The notes under the pieces were generated by a model, which was given only the letters and a program-made list of their open reading frames with translations, did not search any database and was not told where the DNA came from. DNA of 64,000 nt from Marchantia polymorpha subsp. ruderalis (lineage: Eukaryota; Streptophyta; Marchantiopsida; Marchantiales; Marchantiaceae). This document shows positions 1 to 9,775 of the stretch, piece after piece. Each line of letters begins with the position of its first letter. Position 1 is the stretch's first letter. Both the position numbers and the translations under genes were made by a program. The stretch is from NCBI GenBank assembly GCA_037833965.1, contig AP031352.1, positions 2,088,501-2,152,500 of the forward strand, in the 5' to 3' direction.

Positions 1-915
1 CGGCGCTGACTTGTCCGTCCGCGGCGATGACCTGGCGCAGAAGGCGCCGTACACTTTCTACCTCACAAGGCGCATTTCTAGGGCCCAAGGCGGATTTCCC
101 GCCGACGCCGAAGCGCCTGTGCACAGGCGGCACGTGTGGAGGTGGCCTGTGCACAGGCGACCTGTGCACAGGCGAACTTCCTTCGTCCGCGCATAGGACA
201 AAACTTTCTTCGCCTGTGCACAGGCGGAAAGTTGAGTATCTTGCGACCTTCATAACTCCCGGAATTCTCCTCCGTTCGTGGCGTTCTTGGGCTCGTTAGA
301 ATCAGCGCGTCAAGCTCTTTCCAACGAGACCCTAACCAAGTCGAGGCGTTGCGCATTGAGAAAGTTATGAGGGTTTCACTCTTCCGCCGAATGCACTCTC
401 CCGTATCGCCGAAGGCGTTGACCCGAAGGCGTTGACCGAAGGCGTCTACCGCCCAAGGCGCATCTTCCGGCGGTTCTTCCGCCCAAGGCGCATCTTCCGG
501 CGGTTCTTCCGCCGAAGGCGTACCGCCAAAGTCGCTCTACCGCCGAAGGCCCCCCCATCAGTAACTTCCGACACTCATAACTCAGTGACCTCTCATCCGT
601 TTCACAAGTTATTGGTCTCGTTAGAACGAGCGTCGCGAGCTCTTTGCAACAAGACCCGAAGCAACTCAAGACGTTACGAATTGAGAAAGTTATGAGTGAT
701 CTACCGCCGAAGGTGCTCGAAGCTGATCCTGCAGCATGAACCGCCCGTTCCGTCCCAAGCGTCCCACTGTGGCCTAAGCCCAAAACCCCTTGACTGTCCT
801 CGATCCTCTTTTTACTCTGGTTTCGCGTACCGATTACTATTTACAGCTGCTGCCGCGGTACTTACTATTCAAAAATGTTTTAGTTCCGACAAAAAACAAA
901 AAGTGGGTTACCACA
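1..915 (-). mobile_element. 3' LTR (start of U3) of element 1, cut by window edge
   Basis: On the minus strand this begins TGTGGTAACCCAC at base 915, directly after a purine-rich tract, as a 3' LTR should. It repeats 3702-4616 (offset 3701) almost perfectly; by eye I see only one substitution (T/G in the ATTGG/CTTGG stretch near 611). The rest of the LTR lies left of the window. It carries four copies of the palindrome CCTGTGCACAGG and many CGCCTTCGGCG hairpins. The near identity to the 5' LTR points to a recent insertion. Confidence 0.85.
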
Positions 916-931
916 TGCTCCCCTCCTCAAT
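916..931 (-). promoter_or_regulatory. Polypurine tract of element 1
   Basis: On the minus strand the bases immediately before the LTR start read TTGAGGAGGGGAGCA. This is the expected primer site for plus-strand DNA synthesis. Element 2 has the almost identical tract at 5653-5668. Confidence 0.75.
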
Positions 932-1026
932 TGTGAGCGACCTCGCGAACAGTTTAGAAATGATATTTCAAATTGGAGTTCACTCTGGTGCCCAACAACT
1001 GCAATGACAGATCCGGCAGTTCTCTG

Positions 1027-1382
1027 TTAAGTGGTGTAGGGATCTCCTATCCCTGTCTTTGGAATTCGGTCTAACAGATCTTGAAACTGCTCAGTGTAGT
1101 CACAAAAATTTTTCTTCTTCCCTCTCTGAAAATTTTGAAGCTTGGACAGGATTCGGATGTAATCGCCAAGCTCTCGATCTGTGCAACAACTTCGCGCATC
1201 GTTGAGAGTAAGTGTCAATCTCGTCAGGTGCTCTACTTTTGTGATTGAACCAACTCCGGACCTTCTTGCGCAAGAAATTGGAAAAAATCCGTAGCCTATC
1301 ACCATCGCACTCTTCTTTGTTGGTGATAGCAATTGATATTGATCATGCATTTCTGCACACGTACTCTTGTGTTGACGCTCTA
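1027..1382 (-). pseudogene. Gag capsid remnant of element 1
   Basis: A 124-codon minus-strand frame runs from the primer binding site region and ends with a stretch like the C-terminal half of a Ty3 capsid: LSKLQNFQRGKKKNF, then CDYTEQFQDLLDRIPKTG. It matches the same part of element 2 gag (LTKLRNLQREKKESL, then DYTERFLDLLDRIPKTG at 12098-12290). Upstream of that the frame no longer aligns, so deletions or frameshifts have removed most of gag. No protease, RT or integrase remains in the roughly 500-bp interior. The element must therefore have moved, if it did, with proteins from a relative. Confidence 0.7.
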
Positions 1383-1400
1383 TCCCCGGCAGCGGCGCCA
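1383..1400 (-). promoter_or_regulatory. Primer binding site of element 1 (tRNA-Asp type)
   Basis: The minus strand reads TGGCGCCGCTGCCGGGGA, 22 nt inside the LTR end. Plant tRNA-Asp has a 3' end complementary to TGGCGCCGTTGCCGGGGA, so this differs at one base. The same 18-mer is at 18263-18280 in element 2. Confidence 0.8.
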
Positions 1401-1617
1401 AAAAGAAGTTGTCGGCTTCTTATGTAATAACCCACTAAAGGCTAAAACTGCAATATAGTGGTAGAAAGGTCGAACCCACAGGGACAGAGGAACACACAGG
1501 GTACAAAGTGTCACGTTTTAACAGACTATTGAGGAGTTTGAATTCTCAGGCAACTGTCACTCCCAGAAATACTGCAAGTGTCCACTCGGAGCGCACTCGG
1601 AGGTCGCACAGTGCAGC

Positions 1618-1640
1618 GTAACACACACACACACACACAC
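1618..1640. repeat. (AC)n microsatellite inside LTR U5
   Basis: A CA/TG dinucleotide run lies between TTACGCTGCA and the TTTCAGG motif of U5. The same run, with varying length, is in every LTR copy of the window (near 17700, 18500, 23950, 37165, 37675, 51130, 55545). Confidence 0.85.
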
Positions 1641-2366
1641 CTGAAACTACAGAAACACAACCCAGAGATCCGTTAGGACCTCTACTTCAAGATTTCAGGG
1701 GGAAAGTCTCTCACGAGCACACTCGGCAAAGCTGCGGGCAGTGACTTCCAACTCCGGCTTTTACAACGCTTCCACTAGCTTGCTGCTAGCGTAGGAAACC
1801 CGGTTTGGACTACCTACTTCGGATCGAAGTCACTCAGACGCGGTGAACAACACTCTCAACTCACAAAACGCGCAGAGAACACAGGTCCACACTGAAGGAC
1901 TCACTGTGAAACATTCCAGTAACACAACAACAGTCTATTGAAGAGTTTGAATTCTCAGGCACTTGTCATTCCCAGAAATACTACAGGGGTTACCCTCAAG
2001 GCACCTGCTGCAGCGTAACCTGAATTTACAACCAAGGCTTACACGAAGTAGCAAAACTTCACTTTGGCATTCAGGGGAAAAATCCCAAGGAGTACAATCA
2101 GAAAGAAACACTCGAAGGTGTAGGGGCGAAACTGTTCAAGTATCTAACTAGTCACTGGCTCTGAGCATCGGCAGTCACCCGCAGGTGCAGATCCGAACTA
2201 CTCAAGTCTCTAACCAATGTACTAGCTCTGAACATTCGGCCGAAGGCCTTCAGCTACAAAATGCGGAACGCTAAGTTGTAACTCCTCGTGCGTGGTGACA
2301 GAACTCAAGGACACAAACACGCAAAGGAAATGGGTTCCTGATCTGCACTTCTGATGGGAAAGAACC

Positions 2367-2395
2367 CCAGGCAAAACGCCTGGAACTATTTTATA
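2367..2395 (-). promoter_or_regulatory. LTR TATA box and downstream hairpin, element 1
   Basis: TATAAAATA lies at 2387-2395 on the minus strand, followed by CCAGGCGTTTTGCCTGG (2367-2383), a six-pair hairpin close to the expected transcription start. The arrangement is the same in the other LTRs. Confidence 0.7.
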
Positions 2396-4616
2396 CCTTC
2401 TAAGTCCTACCTAACACTACACTGCACTACCATGGTGCGAGCCGCAACAGAACCTACACCTGAGGAGTCGGCGGCTGCCTTCCCCTCTAACTTACAACCT
2501 AAATCTAACCCTAACCCTAAATCTGAATCCTAAGCCTACTGTACAGAGCCGCCAGCGCCTTCCCACCCAAGATCTGAGGCGGAAAATTTGCAGGCAGGCG
2601 TGGCCGGCCGAGATCAACGGCCCCACAAAATTTCAGATCCATCCGACCGTCCATCGCAAAGATATGGGCCCCGCAAGATCTCTGAACCTAGGCCAAAATT
2701 CCTTCTCCAAAATCCGAGGACTGTGGGTTCCACGCGTCCTACACGCAAGCCGCTTACTCGCAGGCCGCCACTGCCACACCTGAACATTCTACATTCATGA
2801 CCACCCGATCCTCGCCGGAGGAAATCTCCTTCCGCGCACCGCCGAATGCGTCCAACCGCCAAAGACGCACTTCCACACCTTGTCAATCTCTAACAGTCAC
2901 CCCGACGCCCATAACTCACGGATCCCTGCTTCGTTTGCAACGTTCTTGGGCTCGTTGGAACGAGCGTGTTGTGCTCTTTCCAACGAGCCCCTAACCAAGT
3001 CAAACGGATAAGAATTGAGAAAGTTATCACTGTTTTACTCTTCCGCCGAAGGCCTGCAACCGTCGAAGGCGTCCGTCCGCGCATCGGACAAAAGTCGATC
3101 TCCCTACCTCCGAAGGCGGAATTCCCGGAAGCGTAACCCCGAAGGCGAACATCTAGGGCCGAAGGAGAACGTCTACGTATCTTCCGATAGTCCTAACTCC
3201 CTAAATTCCCATCCGTCCCAGGCGTTCTTGGGCTCGTTGGAACGAGCGTCGCGAGCTCTTTCCAACGAGACCCTAAGCACCGCAAACCATTAAGAATTGA
3301 AAACACTATGTCAATTTTACCCTTCCGCCGAAGGCCTGCCTGTGCACAGGCCGCCTACTTGCAACCCGCCTGTGCACAGGCGTCCGCGTCGTCAGCCGTC
3401 CGCGTCGTCAGCCGCCCCTCTAAGTGTTAACGCCGAAGGCCCCTCTAAATGTTAGCACCGAAGGCCCTCCATATCAGAAACTTCCGCCGCTTCTAACTCG
3501 GTGATGCCTCATCCGTTTCAAGAGATCTTGGTCTCGTTGGAACCAGCTCGTCGAGTTCTTTCCAACGAGACCCGAATCAAGTCAAACCGCTAAGAATTGA
3601 GAAAGTTATGTCGGTTTTACTCTTCCGCCGAAGGCGTTCGCCTATCCACAGTCCGTCCGCGGCGATGACCTGGCTGTCCGCAGCGCTGACCTGGCCGTCC
3701 GCGGCGCTGACTTGTCCGTCCGCGGCGATGACCTGGCGCAGAAGGCGCCGTACACTTTCTACCTCACAAGGCGCATTTCTAGGGCCCAAGGCGGATTTCC
3801 CGCCGACGCCGAAGCGCCTGTGCACAGGCGGCACGTGTGGAGGTGGCCTGTGCACAGGCGACCTGTGCACAGGCGAACTTCCTTCGTCCGCGCATAGGAC
3901 AAAACTTTCTTCGCCTGTGCACAGGCGGAAAGTTGAGTATCTTGCGACCTTCATAACTCCCGGAATTCTCCTCCGTTCGTGGCGTTCTTGGGCTCGTTAG
4001 AATCAGCGCGTCAAGCTCTTTCCAACGAGACCCTAACCAAGTCGAGGCGTTGCGCATTGAGAAAGTTATGAGGGTTTCACTCTTCCGCCGAATGCACTCT
4101 CCCGTATCGCCGAAGGCGTTGACCCGAAGGCGTTGACCGAAGGCGTCTACCGCCCAAGGCGCATCTTCCGGCGGTTCTTCCGCCCAAGGCGCATCTTCCG
4201 GCGGTTCTTCCGCCGAAGGCGTACCGCCAAAGTCGCTCTACCGCCGAAGGCCCCCCCATCAGTAACTTCCGACACTCATAACTCAGTGACCTCTCATCCG
4301 TTTCACAAGTTCTTGGTCTCGTTAGAACGAGCGTCGCGAGCTCTTTGCAACAAGACCCGAAGCAACTCAAGACGTTACGAATTGAGAAAGTTATGAGTGA
4401 TCTACCGCCGAAGGTGCTCGAAGCTGATCCTGCAGCATGAACCGCCCGTTCCGTCCCAAGCGTCCCACTGTGGCCTAAGCCCAAAACCCCTTGACTGTCC
4501 TCGATCCTCTTTTTACTCTGGTTTCGCGTACCGATTACTATTTACAGCTGCTGCCGCGGTACTTACTATTCAAAAATGTTTTAGTTCCGACAAAAAACAA
4601 AAAGTGGGTTACCACA

Positions 4617-5652
4617 TGTTCGTACCGCCCCTCGGCCAATCCCCCTCTGCCTTGACGCGTGTGTCCGCATGTCGGACAAAAGTTCAACTCCTGCCTGTGC
4701 GCAGGCAGGAGCCTCGGCGGATGCTCCGCCGGCGCGGAACTTGAACATCCTCCTGTGCACAGGCGATCGCCTGTGCGCAGGCGAATTCCGTGCGCGGCGC
4801 TGCGCTGGCGCGGAAGGCGTTGACCGTGGTCAGCCGTCTCCGTCCAGTCTGTCCGTTCCTTGTCTCTTCGTCGGCGCTTCCGCCGCCGCAACTCCGTCCG
4901 TCCCAGAGCGCATCCATCCGTCCCGTCCGCATGGTCCGTACCGATTTGATTACTCTGGCGGCTCTTCCGCCGTACGCGGCGCTGCGCTGGCGCGGAAGGC
5001 GCCGTACACTTTCTACCTCACAAGGCGCATTTCTAGGGCCCAAGGCGGATTTTCCGCCGACGCCGAAGTGCCTGTGCACAGGCGGTCGCCTGTGCGTAGG
5101 CGGACTTCGCGCCTCCCCTAACCCTACTTCGCCTGTGCACAGGCGAACGCCTTCGCCCGCGCATAGGACAAAACTTGATTCCCCCTTCCGCGTAGGCGGA
5201 ATTCGCGCCGGTGGCGAACTCTTTCCGCCGTAGGCGACCATCTCCGTTTCTTCCAATAGTGATAACTCCCTAAGTCCTCGTCCGTTCCAAGCGTTCTTGG
5301 GCTCGTTGGAATCAGTGCGTCGAGCTCTTTCCAACGGGACCCTAACTTGGTCAAGGCGCCCGAGGGTTGACCTGATTATGGAGGATTTCCCTACCGCCGC
5401 GGACGCAACCTCCGAAGGCGGGTTTTGCGCCTTGTGTCGTAGGGGTCCTCACTGCAGAGCTCGCAGGGAGGGTGGTGCCTGTCCTTACTGCTGCACCCCA
5501 AATTCCAGATTCTACAAGATCCCTCGAGAATCCCCGCGATCTTCCGGATTCACTCTGTTTTGATGTACCGAAGGCTATTTACAATGCTGCCAGGGTACAG
5601 TTTTCCAAAAATGTTTTAATTTCCTCAAAATTGCCAAAAGTGGGGTACCACA
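4617..5652 (-). mobile_element. 3' LTR of element 2 (first 1.04 kb of U3)
   Basis: On the minus strand this starts TGTGGTACCCCACTTTTGGC at 5652, right after the polypurine tract of element 2, and matches 22654-23690 (the 5' LTR) with only a handful of substitutions by eye. At 4617 it is interrupted by element 1; the remainder, which would hold the U3 reading frame, must lie left of the window. The high identity of the two LTRs means element 2 inserted recently. Confidence 0.85.
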
Positions 5653-5668
5653 TGCCCCCCTCCTCAAT
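5653..5668 (-). promoter_or_regulatory. Polypurine tract of element 2
   Basis: The minus strand reads TTGAGGAGGGGGGCA directly before the LTR start at 5652. It lies just beyond the pol stop codon. Confidence 0.8.
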
Positions 5669-5689
5669 TGTGAGCGCCCACGCGAACAC

Positions 5690-8530
5690 TCACATGTGGT
5701 ATTTCTTCAACCGCCACCCGTTCACTCGGGTGCCTAACAAATCGCCGGCCAGGTCCGCAAGTTGGATGGATCCATTCGGGAAGACTTCGACAACCCTGTA
5801 AGGTCCCATCCATCTTAGGTGCAGTTTGCCTGGGAATCTGGCATGCCTGCTGTCGTAGAGCAATGCCAAATCACCCGCCTGCAGGAGTACCGGTTTGATC
5901 TTTTTATCGTATCTCTCCTTTCGGCGGAGCTGGATTTTCCTGGTGCGATCTTCGGCGTCTCGTCTCCTCTCATCCAGCAGCGTGACCTCCTGTAACCTGT
6001 AGAGCTGACTCTCCTCTGCGCCCATCCTCTGCAAATCCAACGTTCGTTGGGTGGGTACTTCAAATTCGATCGGGAGGATCGGGTGTTGCCCATACACCAG
6101 AAAGTATGGTGTCTGTTTGGTCGTGATCTTCTCAGCTGTCCGGTACGCCCATAGAGCGGCTGCTAGCTTCGTATCCCAGTCGTGAGCGTGATTCACCGTG
6201 ACCTTGAGTAGTATTTTACACAGCAGACCATTGGACTTCTCCGTCAGTCCATTTGCCTTGGGATTGTATGGAGTAGTCTTCCGGTGCTTGATGTGGAAAT
6301 ACCGTGTCAGATCTTCGATGATCTGATTCAGAAAATGCGTGCCCCGGTCGCTGACTAGCTCTAAGGGACATCCGTAGCGTGTGATGATCGACTCAAACAA
6401 GAAGGCTGCCACTGTGGCAGCATCATCCCTTCTGGTGGCCCTGGCCTCTACCATTTTAGTGGCGTAGTCCGTTGCTACCAGAATGTAGCGCCTTCGTGTA
6501 CTTCTAGTCACTGGTTGTATCGGCCCTACAAAGTCAATGCCCCACTTTTCGAAAGGTGCTAGAGGCATGATGGGAGTCAGGGGCCAGCGAGTTGTAGGCG
6601 TCGGTCTCCCCGTCCTCTGGCAACTGTCGCACTTGCGGATGTAATCGAGAACATCCTTAAACATGGTCGGCCACCAATACCCCGCATTTAGAATCTTTGT
6701 GACCGTGTTCCTGGTGGCATAGTGTCCACCCGCCTCCTCTGTATGCATCGCACTCACTATTCTTGGTACCTCTGATTCCTCCAGGCATCTGCATAAGCGC
6801 TCATCTGCCATCTTTTTGAATAAAACCCCCTGCTGGAGTTGGTACGGGCCTGCCTTATGAATAAAGACAGTTCGCTGTTCCAAATCCATGCCTACGGGAC
6901 ACTGGAGGGTTAGCAGATATCGATACAGGTCGGCATAGCGGGACTCATGTCCTGCAGACAACTGAAATAACTCTTCATCTGGAAAATCGTCCACCAATTC
7001 CTCCTCTGTCGGCTGGGTCCATAATCGGGACAAATAATCCGCATTTTCGTGGTGCACCCCTTTCCTGGTCTGGACTGTGTAGGTGAACTCTTGTAGTAAC
7101 AACACCCACCTGGCGATCCGACCGGATAGGTCGGCTTTCTTGACTAGGTGTTGCAATGCGTAGTGGTCCACATGGAACACAAACTCGTAGCAGATTAGGT
7201 AGTGACGGAACTTTTTACAGGAGTACACCATCCCCAACGCTTCTCTCTCCGTCGTGGTGTACTTCCGCTCTGCTAGAGACAGCTGTCGGCTCGCGAAGTA
7301 GATCGGGTAGTCCTTTTTGTTGTCATCCTTTTGACTCAGTACTACACCGATGGCGAATGCAGATGTGTCAACGTAAACATGGAATGGTCGATTCCAGTCT
7401 GGACTCCTTAGTACGGGAGCAGTCGTGAGTTTCGCTTTAAGAGCCTCAAATGCTGACTGCTGGTTCGCACCCCAAGCATAAGGCTCGTCCTTCTTCAACA
7501 ACTTGGTCAGGTCCGCCGCCAGTATTGCATACATGTGTATGAATCTTCGGTAGTAGCCCACATGACCCAGGAATGCTCGCAGCTCTCTTAGATTCGTGGG
7601 TGGCTCAAGCTCGAGTATAACCTTGACCTTCTCGATGTCCATCGCAATGCCGTCTGCCGAGACCCGATGACCCAACAAGATCCCACTAGTCATAAAGAAA
7701 AAGCACTTCTCGGGATGCAGTGATAAACTGCTCTCTCTACATTTATCGAAGGTCTGCTTCAAGTGACTTAGGTGTTCAGACCGCTTCCCAAAGACACAGA
7801 AGTCATCTATGAATATTTCCAGGAACTTCCTCAGTTGTTCCTGGAAGATATTGGTCATCATCCGTTGAAAGGTGGTAGGCGCGTTGCACAGACCGAAGGG
7901 CATCTTGTGGTATGCGTAAGTTCCCCAGTCGGTTGTGAACGTAGTTTTATCCTTGTCCTGTTCCCGGATAGACACCTGATTGTAACCTGAGAACCCATCC
8001 AGGAAGCTATAACATTCATGTCCTGCGACATGGTCTAGAATGGCATCCGTGAATGGTAACGGGTGATGATCCTTGCGTGTTGCTGCATTCAACTTCCGGA
8101 AATCCTGACACACTCGTATCTTACCCGTCAACTTCTTGGGTACGATAACAATCGGCGACACCCACTCACTGCTGAGCACAGGGTAAATAATACCAGCACT
8201 CAAGTACTTATCTATCTCCTCTTTCACTAGCAAGGAGTATTTTGGGTTGAGGCGATACTGGCGCTGTCGTATGGGTACTGAGTCGTCCAGTAAATCGATA
8301 CGGTGTTCCCCATACCGTGCAGGTATCCCCTTCATGTCTTCGATCTTCCAGGCGAAGACGTCGACATAATGGCTAAGGAATGCCTGTACTTTCCTTAGCT
8401 CGTCTCCTCTCACTGCGCTTGATACCTTCAAGCACTTGTCGGGACTGAGTTGTACTTCGTGACAGTCACTAGGGTCGACAATGCCCTCGGTGTGACTCGT
8501 CTCACTCCTTCCCAGTCCCACAGTTAATTG
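5690..8530 (-). CDS. pol: Pol polyprotein of element 2: reverse transcriptase, RNase H, integrase
   Basis: This frame encodes the replication and integration enzymes of a Ty3/gypsy element. Counting from the GTG codon at 8521, the RT has FLDGFSGY (Asp175) and the catalytic box FIDD (237-240). RNase H follows with Asp385, Glu426 (TTEREAL) and Asp452 (HVDH). Integrase has an HHCC zinc finger (His593, His600, Cys631, Cys634) and a DDE triad at Asp663 (WGIDF), Asp725 (VSDRG) and Glu761; a GPY/F module (MGPYRVVEVFPNGS) lies near the C-terminus. I see no chromodomain. The frame has no own ATG at its start: it follows the gag-protease frame in phase after a TAG at 8531-8533, so it is probably made by stop-codon readthrough. 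It appears intact. Confidence 0.93.
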   Translation of the reverse strand, partial: QLTVGLGRSETSHTEGIVDPSDCHEVQLSPDKCLKVSSAVRGDELRKVQAFLSHYVDVFAWKIEDMKGIPARYGEHRIDLLDDSVPIRQRQYRLNPKYSLLVKEEIDKYLSAGIIYPVLSSEWVSPIVIVPKKLTGKIRVCQDFRKLNAATRKDHHPLPFTDAILDHVAGHECYSFLDGFSGYNQVSIREQDKDKTTFTTDWGTYAYHKMPFGLCNAPTTFQRMMTNIFQEQLRKFLEIFIDDFCVFGKRSEHLSHLKQTFDKCRESSLSLHPEKCFFFMTSGILLGHRVSADGIAMDIEKVKVILELEPPTNLRELRAFLGHVGYYRRFIHMYAILAADLTKLLKKDEPYAWGANQQSAFEALKAKLTTAPVLRSPDWNRPFHVYVDTSAFAIGVVLSQKDDNKKDYPIYFASRQLSLAERKYTTTEREALGMVYSCKKFRHYLICYEFVFHVDHYALQHLVKKADLSGRIARWVLLLQEFTYTVQTRKGVHHENADYLSRLWTQPTEEELVDDFPDEELFQLSAGHESRYADLYRYLLTLQCPVGMDLEQRTVFIHKAGPYQLQQGVLFKKMADERLCRCLEESEVPRIVSAMHTEEAGGHYATRNTVTKILNAGYWWPTMFKDVLDYIRKCDSCQRTGRPTPTTRWPLTPIMPLAPFEKWGIDFVGPIQPVTRSTRRRYILVATDYATKMVEARATRRDDAATVAAFLFESIITRYGCPLELVSDRGTHFLNQIIEDLTRYFHIKHRKTTPYNPKANGLTEKSNGLLCKILLKVTVNHAHDWDTKLAAALWAYRTAEKITTKQTPYFLVYGQHPILPIEFEVPTQRTLDLQRMGAEESQLYRLQEVTLLDERRRDAEDRTRKIQLRRKERYDKKIKPVLLQAGDLALLYDSRHARFPGKLHLRWMGPYRVVEVFPNGSIQLADLAGDLLGTRVNGWRLKKYHM

Positions 8531-8536
8531 CTATTC
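8522..8536 (-). promoter_or_regulatory. Candidate readthrough stop between gag-protease and pol
   Basis: The minus strand reads GAA TAG CAA TTA ACT across 8522-8536. Gag-protease and pol are in the same frame, separated only by this TAG. UAG followed by CARYYA is the readthrough context known from tobacco mosaic virus and relatives. That it works here is inference. Confidence 0.65.
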
Positions 8537-9775
8537 GTCTTCCGGCTGAATAGCTTCCGGCTCTTCTTCTTCTCCCACCGAACAGCAGGCAACGAATCCC
8601 ACGAAATAATCGGATTCGGTACCACTGGAATCCGATCGCGCGGTCGACTCACTGTCCCCGCCCGATGTGTAACCTGCACTTGTCGATGGGGTCTCCCCTT
8701 CGTGTCTGACCCTATTCCAGGGCACCGTAATGGTTTTGGTCGGTTCCGAAGGATGGGGAAACTTAAGGCGATGCCTTCGCCAATCACATCTGACTTGTGC
8801 GCCATATAGCCATGGTCGCCCGAGCAGAACGTCATAGCCCTGCTTCATCATCGGTTGAAGGATGATATACGTCAACCGGAAGTCCGCACCCCCGATGATT
8901 GTCTTGACATTGCGCAGCATACCTGCAGGCATTCTCCGCGTCTGATCCGCTAATCTCAACACACGCTTCGAGGGTTCGTATTGACTGAACCCCAAGGCTC
9001 TCGCGGTATCCTCCGTCATTATGTTGACTCCTGATCCAGAGTCGATGGGCACCCTGCGTACACAACACCCTGCTATTTCCACATCGATCTCTGGTGGCCC
9101 TTGGTCTTCGCTCTCCACTTGATATACTTGAGAGGAGGTGGATGCGCGCGGCTTCCGCGGATGCCGTAGCGAAAGCATCAACATTCTCCGATACGTCTTA
9201 TTGTCCTCCAAGAGCTGCTTGAACGTGATGTTCACTTTTCGACTCCCGAGATCTTCGACCAAGTCATAGTGGGCGCGTTGGGTCGCCGGGGTCGGCGGCG
9301 ACGCTCTGCGAGGTTCCACGGTGGCTGCCAACTTCGCCCCAAGGGAGGATGTCAAGTCTGGCCACGGTGGGTCCTTTTGAGTGCGGATCGCTTCCTTCAA
9401 CAGGTTGGTTACCTCGTTGCGGATATCCGGAGCATAGTCCCGTTTCAGCAAGCGTACTGGCTCGTCCTCGACTGCTGTCTGGGGGCGCACTGCTGGTGCC
9501 TCTCGCGTAGCCGAAGACTTCCGTGCAGGTCGCAAGTCGGACTTGCTGGATGTCTTCTCCTTCCCTTTTCCCGTCCGGTCGTCGGTTCTCCGTTCGTGCT
9601 TGCGAGTGTCACGCTCTTGCTCCTTCGATTTCTTGGAACTACGAGTTTCGACCCGTGCGCACATAACCTCTTCCGCCGGCCATTCTTCGTCTTCGTCGTC
9701 CCCAACTGAACCTACTTCGACCAGGTTAACTTGGACGTCCTCCTTGGCAGGAGTGTTCACAAATCCTACCGCTGG
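8531..9775 (-). pseudogene. Gag C-terminal remnant and aspartic protease of element 2
   Basis: The frame encodes the end of gag and the retroviral-type protease that would cleave the polyprotein. The protease is recognised by VPIDSGSGVNIM (catalytic Asp-Ser-Gly) followed about 60 residues later by DVLLGRPWL. It is preceded by a charged, low-complexity linker and followed by an acidic tail that ends at the TAG. The open frame extends 39 codons further upstream, but those codons come from the inserted LTR at 9776, so the natural N-terminus is lost. No CCHC zinc knuckle is visible; the region that should hold it appears deleted with the end of that LTR. The protease domain looks intact. Confidence 0.8.

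Larger units (their letters stand above)
1423..4616 (-). mobile_element. 5' LTR of element 1 (short type, 3.2 kb, no long ORF)
   Basis: The LTR starts TGTGGTAACCCAC at 4616 and ends GTGGGTTATTACA at 1423 on the minus strand; these ends are inverted repeats with TG...CA termini. U5 and R (1423-2386) are nearly identical to those of the 5.4-kb LTRs, but U3 diverges just upstream of the TATA box and has no 1045-codon frame. Instead U3 holds about five modules, each containing a CTCGTTGGAA...TTCCAACGAG stem (near 2945-2990, 3233-3269, 3533-3570, 3993-4029, 4318-4355), plus palindromes. It is inserted in the 3' LTR of element 2: the sequence resumes at 4617 and matches 22654 onward. Confidence 0.85.

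Noticed and set aside
2500-2532. Telomere-like CCCTAACCCTAAA
   Set aside because: Only two or three units, inside U3 of the short LTR, repeated at about 11917-11940 in the other copy. It is part of the LTR and not a telomere.
4684-5334. 216-codon frame in the LTR start (also 22722-23372)
   Set aside because: Translation is dominated by palindrome and CTTCGG words, with overlapping open frames on both strands. The match between two copies reflects recent LTR identity.
9269-9709. 146-codon frame antisense to gag-protease of element 2
   Set aside because: It is a shadow of the protease frame on the other strand.
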